Below, in pieces: positions 16,743 through 25,774 of a DNA stretch of 25,774 nt. Numbering within the stretch: the stretch's first letter is position 1; every line of letters begins with the position of its first letter. The notes under the pieces are model-generated. The model did not search any database. It was not told where the DNA came from and saw nothing but the letters and a program-made list of their open reading frames with translations. Both the position numbers and the translations under genes were made by a program. Source of the DNA: Melanopsichium pennsylvanicum (taxonomy: Eukaryota; Basidiomycota; Ustilaginomycetes; Ustilaginales); contig OAPG01000040.1 in the NCBI GenBank assembly GCA_900208305.1, positions 1-25,774 of the forward strand. Reading direction: 5' to 3'.

Positions 16743-17755
16743 TGTCAGCGGTCGCGTGCCAGAGATCCGAATTCCCGTGAGAAAGCGCGACTCGCCGGAT
16801 TTCAGTGAATTCCGGCGGTTAAGCTTGGCCTCAACGGATATCGAAGAGAATCCCGCGAGTGGCGATCTCTCGACGGATATCGGCTGACCGCTGGTGACAC
16901 TCCGTACAGAGGTAACGCGGCAAGCTCGGACGGGGTATTCGGTCGACGCGAGTGTCACGACGTCGACGGGATACTGCTGATGGCTGGGTTAGACCTCAGC
17001 CGTCGTTGTCGGTGGAGTTATGAGGGACTGGTTGTGGTGCCAGGCCCGCGGTTGAGGTTCCGCCTGTAGTGGAGGTGCTACAGCGTCGATTGTGGTGTCG
17101 ACGACGTCTATACGTTGTTCTCCGTTCACCGACGGGGACACAGACTATATGGATCGCAATAAATGGTATTGCGATGTGCGACGTGTGAAGAGTATGGTAA
17201 GTACAACGTACTGATAACTATGTGTGACTGAGATATAAGATAGAGTGGATGAGCTTCCGCTCATCCGATAGCGGGGAACAGAGTATTTATATATATATGT
17301 ATCGTGTGCGAGGTCCATCGGTACTGTACGACCTGCGTGCGTCGAGCTTGGACCCCCGCACGATAAGACTGCCCCCTAGTCCTTCGGCAGGGTGCTTCCG
17401 AGCACGCCCGCGTGCTCCCTCTCCGTTGCCCCCTGGGCGTCGATTGGCCCACGTGTCGTTCCGGCGTGGCGTTGGTCGCCGCCATCGCAGATGCTCCCCT
17501 TGCCATCGATACCTTTGATATCCGGCAAGTCACTGCCACTCGCCGAATTTCCGTGAGATCCGTCGAGACCTGCTCTCTCACCGGATTTCGTCCGATTCAA
17601 CTTCTCGGTTCTGCGCTAACCTTAAATCCCATGAGCCCACCAATATCCACCAGATCTCCCTGAGATCCGTCGAGACATGCTCTCCCACCGGATCTCAGCC
17701 GATTCAACATCTCTGCCCTGCGCAGACCTTTCCCTTGGGACCCACTCCCGTGACA
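16743..17755 (-). repeat. 5' LTR of element A
   Basis: 1013 bp, TGTCA to TGACA, matching 8871-9881 at about 98%. Most differences are transitions, many at CpG. It carries the promoter of the element (see the TATA/start entry) and palindromic modules near 16762-16818, 17539-17590 and 17660-17705. Its outer edge touches fragment B without any unique spacer. Confidence 0.95.
17241..17299 (-). promoter_or_regulatory. TATA run, hairpin and presumed transcript start of element A
   Basis: Reading leftward: a TATATATAAATA-type TATA run (17284-17299), then a perfect 8-bp hairpin GGATGAGC/GCTCATCC with a 4-base loop (17247-17266), then ATCCACTCTA (17241-17250). The 10-mer begins about 34 nt after the TATA run, a distance consistent with a transcription start there. 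It would thus be the RNA 5' end available to anneal to the primer site at 16732-16741. Confidence 0.6.
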
Positions 17756-19621
17756 CAAAGTGAGAGATGAATCTGCGATAGAAGTTGGCGAACCCGAGGA
17801 AGCGTTGGATGTCGTGTATAGACTCCGGCATCGGCCATTCCTTGATAGTCCTGATCTTGTCGGGGTCCATCTCGATACCTGACGGCTTGATAATGTAGCC
17901 GAGGAACTCAACAGTATCGGTATGGAACACGCACTTCGAGAGTTTGGCGAATAACCGCCATACCTTGAGCCTACTGAGCACCGTCCTGACGTGCTCGATG
18001 TGTTCCTTCTCATTGTCGCTGAAGATCAGGAAGTCGTCCAGGTATACTACCACGTATACGCCAATGATGTTGCGGTAGATGGTGTTGATGAGCGATTGGA
18101 AGTGCGCGGGCGCATTTGCCAATCCGAATGGCATGACCAGATACTCATACAGTCCGAGTTGAGTTCCAAACGCGGTTTTCCATTTGTCCCCGTTGGCGAT
18201 CCTAACCAAGTTGTAAGCTGCCTTTAGGTCCAGCTTGGTATAGATCTTCGCTTTTCGTAGGAGGAACAGCTGCTCCTCGATTAAGGGCAGTGGAGCTCGG
18301 TTCTTGACCGTGACCTCGTTGAGACCGCGGTAGTCTACGCAGAGTCGCAGGCCGCCGTCCTTCTTAGGCACGAAGAGGACGGGGGATCGCGCCGGGCTCT
18401 TTGAGGGCCGAATGAATCCCTTCTCGAGATTCTCTTTGAGGTACTTCCTCAGCTCGGCCATCTCCTTAGGTCCCTTGAGATATAGCGGACCTTGAGGTGG
18501 CGTCGAACTGGGTAGTAGCTCGATGTGCAAGTCGTGCTTTGTATGAGGGGGGAGCTTGTCCGCTTTGACCTCGTCAAATACATCCTTGAGGGGGTAGTAC
18601 GGGGCTGGGATTTCGACGGCAGTGGGAGGCTCTTCTAGTGTCGTTTCCATCTCTATGCCTTTGTTGCCTCCCGTGGGGACAAAGCCAAACGACGGGAGCG
18701 ACGTCGGAGGAGCGCTGATTAGCATGACCCCTATGGGGCCATCCCGTAGTGCCGCCTGAACGAGCTCGTTGGCGTCGACAAACTCGTAGCCATGTACTAC
18801 TAAGTTTGCTCGAGATTCGGCAGATCGGCCGGTCTCGGCGGATTTCGGTGAAATCCCTTGAACGACCGCGTCTGACTGGATCTCGTTGGGTTTTCCGAAA
18901 TCGAGCTGTCCAGTATCCCAATGGACCCTTGGCTGTAGGCGTCGTAATTCATCGTACCCCAGGATGAAATCGTAGTCGCTAGCGTCAGCGACGGCGACCT
19001 TGAGCATCCCTAGGTGTTGTCCTCCTATGACTACGTCGACGTCAGCAGCGCTCGTGATCGTGAGGGAATGTCCGGTCACTCCGTGTACGGTTCTGTTTTT
19101 TATGGGTTTTGTGGTTATCGAGTACTTGCAAACAAACGGAGCTGAAACTATAGACAATGCAGCGCCGGTGTCGGCAAGAATGCTAGCAGGATGGTGGTTG
19201 ACCGTACCTGCTAGCTCAAGTACTGAGGCACCGGAAGCTGCAGAGAAACATAATGAACAATCTTGACATATACAAGGTGATGGCGAAGGCGGTCTTAGAG
19301 CGATGCATGCCATCATTGCATCGCTCCAAGGTCGTTTCCCTCGTCCTCGTGGTAGGGCTCGCCTGCGTCGTGATCGTCGGCAAAGAGGTTGGGGTCAAAG
19401 TGGTCTTCAAGACCGCCATTGTCTTCGCGATGGTCTTCAGCTCCGTCTCCTTCCTCTGGTGAGCCGTCCTGTGGTTTCTCCGACTCCAACACCACGTGCG
19501 CTCGCATCTGTGGTCCTGATGGTCTAGCCGGGTAAACCGTTGGCTTGGCGTCTGGACAGTTCCGCTGCCAATGCCCGGTCTTGCCGCAGACCCTACAAGC
19601 GTCGCTGTTAAATGTCGTCGG
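17756..19621 (-). pseudogene. Fragment B: gag-pol piece of the element A family
   Basis: Corresponds base for base, with no net indel, to 13775-15640 of element A (constant offset of 3981), with scattered substitutions. It contains the C-terminal part of gag (19313-19621, CCHC knuckle present, CRVCGKTGHWQRNC), the GGGAAAC/stem frameshift signal (19334-19340; arms 19298-19307 and 19317-19326), and the start of pol (ATG at 19316) through protease and reverse transcriptase. It stops in the thumb region after RRFISHF. The left end is fused to the outer edge of A's 5' LTR, so the pol frame runs on for about 45 meaningless codons to 17622. The right end is fused to element C's integrase. RNase H, integrase, chromodomain and its own LTRs are absent, so it cannot be autonomous. 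Confidence 0.92.
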
Positions 19622-20535
19622 CCCCACCCATAGCATGCAAAGAACGGGGACACCCCAATGCTGCTATGGACGGTGTTGTTATACACAAACTCCGCCATTG
19701 GCAACAAGCTTGCCCAGTTATCTTGCTCGTAGTTGCAATAGATACGCAAGTACTGCTCGACAACTTGATTCACCCGTTCCGTTTGACCGTCTGTCTGAGG
19801 ATGATATGCGGTGCTCAAAGAGTGTTTGATGTTGTGCTGTTGAGCAAAATCCTTCCAGATCGCAGAGATGAATTGTCGTCCTCGGTCCGATACGATATGT
19901 TCAGGCACCCCGAACCTCTTAATACATGTGCCTGCAGTAGCTCGACCGTGTCCTTCGACGTTGCTGTCTTATGCGTTGGCATTACGACTGCAAGTTTTGA
20001 AAGCCGGTCAACCACAACCAGTATGGAATCAAAACCACTTGAGCTCGGCAAGCCTTCGATGAAATCGAGGGATATCGACCCCCAAGGTCTCTCTGGTGTC
20101 GATAGCGGCTGCAACAAGCCATATGGTTTGTGGCGCGGCGTCTTGTATCTTGCACACACAGGGCAGCTTGCCACATAGTCTGCCACCCAAGCGGCCATGC
20201 CTGGCCACCAGTAGTGTCTGCGGGCAAGGTCTAAGGTAGCGTCTTGCCCAACGTGGCCCGCATTGATCCCATCGTGGCACTGTGTCATTACCATGTACCT
20301 TAAATGTTCCACAGATAGCGATTGTTTGGCTACCTGTGGCCTTGCTTTGCCCTTACGGCCGCCGAGGGTGACTTTTGGTACCACGATGCGCCCATTCTTA
20401 TACCATAACCCATCCTTAATTTCAAACGGGGTGTGTTGGTGTATCTCCTTAAGCTGCTCGTCCAGTGGTTGGAATGTCCGGATGAGACTCATCAAGCCTC
20501 CCGTGGCTATCTCCTCCATGGTTGGTATCGTCGTC

Positions 20536-20640
20536 CTTAACCGGGTCTCAAGTTGAGATCCGGTGGTTGTACCATGTTTTATCCGATTTCGCGTCAAAAT
20601 CGGGTAAGCTACCACGCTTTCATGCTGATTTGGATTTCCT
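20536..20640. repeat. Palindromic module in pol, RNase H-integrase linker (element C)
   Basis: AACCGGGTCTC, TTGAGATCCGG, ATCCGATTTCG and AAAATCGGGT occur in series, in frame, at the same domain boundary as the A module at 13103-13196. Confidence 0.55.
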
Positions 20641-22302
20641 TCCGGCGATTCAAACACGCTTGCCGGCAGCAGCTGCCGCATGTTGTGCTCTTTCTCCATT
20701 CCTGCCGGTTGCATGTCCGATCGCCGAGTGAGTGCATCAGGCTCTCCACCTTTGTTGCCAGGCCTGTAATGGAGCACGAAGTCGTAGTCGGCGAGCACTA
20801 CCGCCCAGCGAGCTTGTCGCCCGTTTATACGCCTCTGTGACTTGAAGTATTTGAGGGCTTCATGATCCGTGTAGATGACCAGCTGACTTGGCAATCCTGC
20901 CAGCATATGTCGCCATTGCTGCAGGCACGCCACGACGGCGAGGAGTTCCTTATCATGGATCTCATAGTTCCTTTCGGCTGGTTGCATCTTTCTTGAGTAA
21001 TAGGCCACAGGGTGCCAACGTTTCTTGTGCTCCTGCTTCAAGACTCCTGCTATGGCAAAATCGCTAGCGTCAGTCTCTAGGCGAGTCGGCAGATGGTAAT
21101 CAAAATGCTTGAGTACTCCGGCCGTTGTGAAGGCCTCAATGAGCTTGTGGAAAGCGTGTTGGGCATCCTCTGGCAGCTCAAACTTCTTGAACCTCTCCGT
21201 CGGCTTGACCAACGAGGTGAGAGGCCTTGCAATTCGTGCAAAATGAGCAATGAACCTCCTATAGAAGTTGGCAAACCCTAGGAATCGCTGGATATCGTGT
21301 ATAGAGGCTGGCATCGGCCACTCCTGAATGGTTCGTACCTTCTCGGGGTCCATTTCAATCCCTCCTGGCTTAATGATGTACCCCAGGAACTCGACCTGAT
21401 CTGTATGGAAAGTGCATTTTGAGAGCTTGGCAAAGAGCCGGTTGGCTCGAAGCCTCTCCAAGACCTCCCGGACGTGATCGATGTGCTCCTCCTTATTGTT
21501 GCTGAAGATGAGGAAGTCATCCAGATATACGACAACAAACACGCCAATGATGTCTCTATAGATACTGTTGATCAGAGACTGGAAATGCGATGGTGCGTTG
21601 GCCAACCCGAACGGCATCACCAAGTACTCGTACAATCCGAGCTGAGTACCAAAAGCTGTTTTCCATTCATCGCCGTCTGCGATGCGAACCAGGTTATATG
21701 CAGCCTTAAGGTCCAGCTTAGTATATACCTTTGCATTACGGAGTAAGAATAGTTGCTCCTCAATGAGGGGCAGCGGCGCTCTATTCTTAATTGTGATCTC
21801 ATTGAGACCACGGTAATCGACGCAGAGACGTAGGCTCCCGTCCTTCTTGGGCACAAACAGGACTGGCAAGCGTGCAGGGCTCTTTGACGGTCGAATGAAT
21901 CCCTTTGCGAGGTTCTCGTCAAGGTACTTGCGCAGTTCCTCCATCTCCTTAGGACCCTTCAGATAGAGCGGGCCTTGAGGAGGTTTTGCTCCCGATTCGA
22001 GCTCTATCTTGAGGTCGTGTTCGGTCCGGTGGGGTAGCTTGTCTGCTTCGACCTCGTTAAAGACCTCGGCAAGGTCCTGGTAAGGCTCCGGTACCTGCTC
22101 CGGGGGCTTGTCCTTCTCAACTTCCATGTCAACCCCTTTGTCTGCCCCGGTAGGGACAAACCCAAAGGCTGGCAACGACGTTGCCGGAACGTCGAGAAGC
22201 ATGAACCCAATGGGTCCATCTTCAACGGCAGCCCTTAGAAGCTGCTTGGCCGATACAAACTCGTGACCGTGGAGTTTGAAGTCCAGAACCGGCACCCTGT
22301 TC

Positions 22303-22400
22303 TGGCGGGTTTTGGTTGAAATCCGCTGACCTGACCCGTCCTGTCGGGTCTCGTTTGAAATCCGATAAAACGCGTTGTTTAATCGGGTTTTGTGTGGGGC
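22303..22400. repeat. Two-unit palindromic module in pol, protease-RT linker (element C)
   Basis: Two tandem units of about 38 bp, each starting GAAATCCG and ending in a CGGGT(T/C)T half followed by TG or CG. They are translated in pol as an Arg/Thr-rich linker with no conserved fold. Confidence 0.6.
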
Positions 22401-22846
22401 CCCGGTTTGTGGAGTAAATTCGCAGGGTTCGGCGTTCGTTGTCATCCCAAACTCCACTCGACCTTCCTCCCAATTGATTGAGGGTTGGAGCTTACGCAAC
22501 TGATCATAGCCTATGATAAGGTCATAATCCGCCGCCTCGGCGACCGCTACTTCCACCTGTCCCAGTGAATAGTGGTCGATACTTACCTGTACAACGGCGG
22601 TATGGTCTATGTACATCTTGTGACCCGTTACGCCGTGAATCGATCTTGTTTTTGTAGGTTTTGTGGTTATCTTGTGGTCCGAAACAAATGCTTGTGAAAG
22701 TATAGACAAGCCAGCACCGGTATCCGCGAGTATGCGAGCTCCATGGCCCTCAACGGTGCCCTTGAGTTCGAGTACCGAGGAACCCGATGTGGCTGTGAAA
22801 CAGAATTGGCAGTCTTGAGCAATGCATTGCGATGGCATAGGTGGTT

Positions 22847-22892
22847 GTAGGGCAAGACACGCCATCAGTGTGCTGCCCCACGCTCGTTTCCC
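22847..22892 (-). promoter_or_regulatory. -1 frameshift signal at the gag-pol junction (element C)
   Basis: GGGAAAC (plus 22886-22892) is in phase for a -1 slip. After 4 nt a stem forms: GTGGGGCA with TGCCCTAC (one G-U pair), a 2x2 internal loop, then ACAC with GTGT and a 7-nt loop (22847-22881). The gag stop and pol ATG overlap as TGATG inside the loop. The stem sequence is unrelated to that of A, yet heptamer and architecture match. The -1 frame peptides start KR-x-W in both families. Confidence 0.78.
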
Positions 22893-24342
22893 TGCCTGTC
22901 GTCAGGATCTCCTTCGGGGTTACTCGTGCCTTCGTCGTCATAGACTGCGGCTTCTAGGTCCAGCTGGGGCTCGCCCTCGTAATTGGCCTCCTGAGGTTCC
23001 TGCTGTATATCCTCCCTGCCTTCCTCATCTGCGATGACAACGTTCGCTCCCACACGGGGTCCTGATGGCCTGACGACCGCATGAGTCGTCTTTTGAGGAC
23101 AGTTGTTGGACCAGTGGCCTGGCTTCTTGCAGATGTAGCAAGTGTCACTCCCCACGGTTGTGGGTCCAGCTCGAGCAGGGGTGCATGGAGCCAGGTGGGG
23201 AGGCGGCACCCGATTGGCAATTGGTATACCCGGAGGGGTATAGCTGGCCCTTGGAGCTTGCTGGACTGGCTTGGGCGTGGCCTGGAGTCCTCCAACGGGT
23301 CTGTTAACGGCCATCGGTGGGCCAGATGGCATGTACGCCGGCCTGGACAACTCCGTTGGTGGAATCGAGTGCCATCGTTGGGCTTGCTGGTTTACCACCC
23401 GCTGCCGGTCGATGGCTTCAACCTCGGCGTACCACTCCCAAAGCGATGGGGGTGGGCTCCGCTCGAACTTCTCCTGCAGGCTGCAAGAGAGTCCCGAGCG
23501 GAAGTAGTACTTTGCGAGCTCCTGGTCGCCGATGTTGGCTCGGCCTTCAAGGTCCCTAAACCGTTCAAGGTACCTGGTGGCCGTGCCAGGACGGTCGTCC
23601 TGCATACGCAGCTTCTGAAGCTCCGTGATGGCCTCAAGCCTCAGGTCTCGCTGTCCATATTGTTCCTTGAGTCTCTGTGTGAACATATTCCAGTCGTTGA
23701 AGAGGATGCCTTGCTGTTGGCGGTCGGCCCTTAGCTTAGACTTCCACCATTCTCGAGCACTGCCCTCGAGGAACTGACTGGTGTAAGCGACCATCTTACC
23801 ATGGTCCCGGATACCCTTCATTCTGAACCACCACTCAGCCTCGATGAAGAACATGTCCATATCCTTGAGGTCCATCTTCGGGAACGGGGTCTTGAGTTCC
23901 GTTGGCCACTTGGCCTCCTCGTCGTCTTTCGACTGCGGGGCTGACTCTTCAGGCGGCCTACTTACCACTGCTTTGGTGGCCAATCCTAAGGCCGGGGGAG
24001 TTCCGTGGGCGCAACCTGTCGTCTAGCCCCGGTTGGGGTAGAGTAGAGCTCGTACAAGCGAGCTCTGTTGCCCTTGTCGTCGTCTGGCCGGTTTCGGGCC
24101 GTAGGCGTCGGTGTCTCCGGCTCTGGGCGGTATGATACCTCCAGGCGGACGAGCACACGTTCCACCAACGACTGGAGTCTGTCGATGCTCTGGTCCGTCC
24201 TCTTCTGTCGGGCTTCAACTTCCTCGATGTGATTCTTGAAGTCTTTCATCTTTGTCAGTAATTGACCCGTGGTGTCATAGAGCGTCTGGAACAGGGGTCG
24301 TCCCGTCTGCTCCGGAGTCCGGGGTCGGGATTCGTCTGTCAT
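22865..24342 (-). pseudogene. gag: Element C Gag, split by a one-base deletion
   Basis: Starts at 24342, shortly downstream of the LTR and primer site. The first part (to about 23995) has a coiled-coil-like helix and a Pro/Arg-rich stretch with a TPTG motif shared with A's Gag, then stops at 23986. The remaining frame (23983-22865) holds the capsid-like domain (EGSAREWWKSKLRADRQQ, RYLERFRDLEG) and a CCHC knuckle C-x2-C-x4-H-x4-C (CYICKKPGHWSNNC) at about residues 282-295 of that frame, then an acidic tail. The change of frame coincides with a run of five G on the plus strand (23994-23998). One more base there would restore collinearity with A, so a homopolymer deletion, or a sequencing error, explains the break. 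Confidence 0.85.
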
Positions 24343-24367
24343 ATTGGCGAGGGGCACTACTTGAACG

Positions 24368-24377
24368 ATCCACTCTA
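24368..24377 (-). promoter_or_regulatory. Self-complementary primer binding site (element C)
   Basis: TAGAGTGGAT on the minus strand, one base after the LTR, is identical to the site in element A. It is complementary to ATCCACTCTA within C's own LTR (plus 24895-24904), which lies about 36 nt downstream of a TATATAAG box (plus 24942-24948, read leftward). Conservation of both halves in a diverged LTR supports function. Confidence 0.7.
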
Positions 24378-24378
24378 A

Positions 24379-25483
24379 TGTCAGGGGGCGTTGTGCCAAA
24401 CTCAAGCTTTGCGCCGAGATCCGCTGAAACCGTCTGTTTTAGCGTGTTTGAGATTGAGACCTGATAAGCAGGCCGGTTCTATCGTGTTTTGCTATGAGAC
24501 CTGCTGCGCGACTCTTGAGCTGACTGACCACTGTGAACACTCCGTTCAGAGGTAATGCGGCTTGTCTGTGTGTTGTAAGACCTTCACGATGCACGAGTGC
24601 TCTTGATGCAAGTGTTGGTCACCGTCAGGGACTGCTTCGGATGGTCTTGAAGCTGTCGTGATAATGAATTGGCTACGGTGGAGGTTCCGTGACCGCGGTT
24701 GAGGTTCCGCCTACAGTTGAGGTGCTGTAGTGTCAGTGATGGTGCTGACAATCGTCGATGAAGCTTGTCTCCTTATACTGAGGAGAACACAGACACTGGA
24801 TAGCTGCAATACCGTATGATTGCAGCTGCTGACGAGAACTATATACTGAGTAACTGATAACGACTTGTAAAGTAAAGACTGGGTTAATATAAAGTAGAGT
24901 GGATGAGTCCCGCTCCTCCACGACTGTAAAGACTGGTGTTCTTATATACCTATGGCCCTCCAGGGGCTCCCTTTGTCCGCTATGACCCTGGTACACCAGA
25001 GTATCAATGGCCACCAGAGTTTCGACGTGTCCGCGAGCTTGGGCCCCGTGCTAGTCAATGCCGACTGTCATCAACTATGACAAACCACAAGCTTGGGCCC
25101 TGTGTTAAACAATGCCGACTGCCCTCAACTATGACAACACGAGCTTGGGCCCCGTGTTAAACCAATACCAACTGCCAGCAACCATGTCGCCCTTGAGCTT
25201 GGGCCCGTGCTAACCAGTGCTGGCTGTCAGCAACCATGACACACACAGCGGACGGTAGCTTGGGGCCCCGTGCTAACCAGTGCTGGCTGTCAGCAACCAT
25301 GACACACACAGCGGACGGTCCTACATCATGTTGCACCCTTCCATCAGGCCTCCTGTACCAGACGGAGGCTGTCAGAGGGCGTTGCACTGATATCGGATGA
25401 AACCACGTGTTCTAGCGGATGTCAACCTGAAAACCCGATAGAACACAGTGTTTCACCGGGTTTGAAATCCACCTCCGGTAACA
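24379..25483 (-). repeat. 5' LTR of element C
   Basis: About 1105 bp, from TGTCA at 24379 to GGTAACA at 25483. The left boundary is firm (same context as in A). The right boundary is inferred from the TG...CA rule and from the matching GTAACA end of the telomere-side remnant. It contains palindromic modules at both ends (24416-24500 and 25393-25474), the TATA box and start region, a middle block shared with A's LTR (GGTTGAGGTTCCGCCT), and a 5-copy tandem array. Confidence 0.8.
25036..25319. repeat. Tandem repeat of five 52-63 bp units in the C LTR
   Basis: Units begin AGCTTGGGGCC-like at 25036, 25090, 25142, 25196 and 25257. Each continues as GTGCTAACCAxTGCxGxCTG...CAACxATGACA. The last two are nearly identical, so they are the most recent duplication. 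The telomere-side LTR has about one recognisable unit and A's LTR one partial unit, so the array is an expansion specific to this LTR. Confidence 0.85.
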
Positions 25484-25493
25484 ACCGCCCTGG

Positions 25494-25774
25494 ATGAGCT
25501 CCTGGAGGGCCTTTTGCGCCGACCTCCGTCGCGTCCATGGCGATCCCGACCCCAGCTACACCGCACGCCTCCAACTGAATGCCTCCGCCAGAAGGGATCA
25601 GTATCGGAGCACGCGGCGGAGTTCATTCGCTGACGGCCAAATCGCACCTGACCAACCAGCAGCAGGCGTTGATGCTGTTCGAACAAAGCCTCCGGCCGCG
25701 CCTACGGGAAAAGCTCTATAGCAACGCATAGTGTGCTCTGACCCCGACCGCCTGTGTCGCCCCGCCTACGACCT
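25494..25774 (+). pseudogene. Decayed gag fragment of a third retrotransposon lineage
   Basis: In one frame the sequence reads SWRAFCADLRRVHGDPDPSY and continues to LQLNA. It then moves to a second frame (SVSEHAAEFIR), and after another one-base slip to a third (LTAKSHLTNQQQALMLFEQS, LRPRLREKLYSNA). A further shift brings VCSDPDRLCRPAYD at the window edge. The order W..F...L, V.EHA.EF..L, then LF...L.P.LR matches the general retrotransposon gag domain. It is on the opposite strand to A, B and C and unlike their Gags. At least three single-base losses make it non-functional. The element continues beyond the window. Confidence 0.7.

Larger units (their letters stand above)
8871..17755 (-). mobile_element. 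Element A: complete Ty3/gypsy chromovirus with antisense gene
   Basis: Read on the minus strand the order is 5' LTR (16743-17755), primer site, gag, pol (protease, reverse transcriptase, RNase H, integrase, chromodomain), non-coding spacer, oppositely oriented spliced gene, polypurine tract, 3' LTR (8871-9881). PR-RT-RH-IN order and the C-terminal chromodomain place it among Ty3/gypsy chromoviruses (Metaviridae-like). The element is 8885 bp. LTRs begin TGTCA and end TGACA and differ at roughly 2% of positions. Both main frames are open. There is no target-site duplication: the left flank is host DNA next to ERV46, and the right flank is the interior of another copy of the same family. The present structure is therefore probably a recombinant, not a simple insertion. 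Confidence 0.93.
19622..22865 (-). pseudogene. pol: Element C Pol, frameshifted and truncated in integrase
   Basis: Open from 22865 for protease (DTG at 48-50), reverse transcriptase (YLDD near 446-449), RNase H (TDASDFA, DKELLAV, TDHEAL) and the integrase zinc site with the first catalytic Asp (SISLDFIEGLP). Near 19920-19926 one base appears missing. The original frame then runs 30-odd unrelated codons to a stop at 19815, while the integrase sequence continues in another frame (HIVSDRGRQF and the QTDGQTERV catalytic block, 19908 leftward) until it is cut at about 19622. The two module-bearing linkers sit at the same domain boundaries as in A: about residues 140-195, and between RNase H and integrase. 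Both are longer and differ in peptide sequence. Dead as an autonomous enzyme. Confidence 0.9.
19622..25483 (-). mobile_element. Element C: diverged, 3'-truncated chromovirus-type element
   Basis: Minus-strand order: 5' LTR (24379-25483), self-complementary primer site, gag, pol up to mid-integrase. The proteins are collinear with those of element A but clearly diverged, so this is a separate family of the same lineage. It lacks the end of integrase, any chromodomain, any antisense gene, and the 3' LTR. Gag and pol each carry a single-base frameshift. Left junction: the integrase segment ending ACYGW is followed at once by B's gag, both in the same orientation. Confidence 0.9.

Noticed and set aside
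19216..19908. 230-codon open frame as a possible novel fused protein
   Set aside because: It is C integrase read across the C/B junction into a wrong frame of B; the second part is out-of-frame gag.
25036..25319. CRISPR-like array
   Set aside because: Direct tandem units without distinct spacers, in an LTR of a eukaryotic element.

Overview
The window is a chromosome end of a filamentous fungus, most likely a basidiomycete of the smut lineage (Ustilaginomycetes; inferred, not searched). It opens with a CCCTAA (TTAGGG on the other strand) telomere array. Introns are short, with GTAAG(T) donors and CTGAC-type branch sites. The two host genes are a Uds1-domain coiled-coil protein and an ERV46/ERGIC3 cargo receptor.

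Layout. 1-185 is the telomere, joined directly to a truncated LTR (186-775). 1120-5655 (-) is the Uds1-type coiled-coil gene and 7022-8422 (+) is a spliced ERV46 homologue; they are divergent around a 1.4 kb intergenic region. From 8871 to the right edge everything recognisable is LTR-retrotransposon sequence, nearly all in minus orientation. Element A (8871-17755) is a complete Ty3/gypsy chromovirus with two about 1 kb LTRs about 98% identical, intact gag (456 aa) and intact pol (1254 aa, ending in a chromodomain). It also carries a spliced gene on the opposite strand between pol and the 3' LTR. Fragment B (17756-19621) is a piece of the same family fused directly to the outer edge of A's 5' LTR. 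Element C (19622-25483) is a related but divergent family, broken by two single-base frameshifts and truncated inside integrase, where it is joined to B. At 25494-25774 (+) lies a decayed gag fragment of a third, unrelated lineage.

How it works. In A and C, gag and pol are linked by what looks like a -1 programmed frameshift: a GGGAAAC heptamer followed by a stem-loop, conserved in position between the families although the stem sequences differ. Just inside the 5' LTR a 10-nt site is complementary to a site in the same LTR about 35 nt after a TATA box, as expected for Tf1-style self-priming. A short palindrome-rich module containing GAAATCC and GGATTTC halves recurs in the LTRs, in the spacer after pol, and in frame in two inter-domain linkers of pol.

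The most unusual item is the antisense gene 9983-11129. Splicing its 76-bp intron joins two halves of a six-cysteine motif resembling a Zn2Cys6 cluster, and the intron falls inside the motif. An element carrying both a possible zinc-cluster protein and many copies of a CGG/CCG-bearing module is a testable candidate for self-regulation; that link is inference only.
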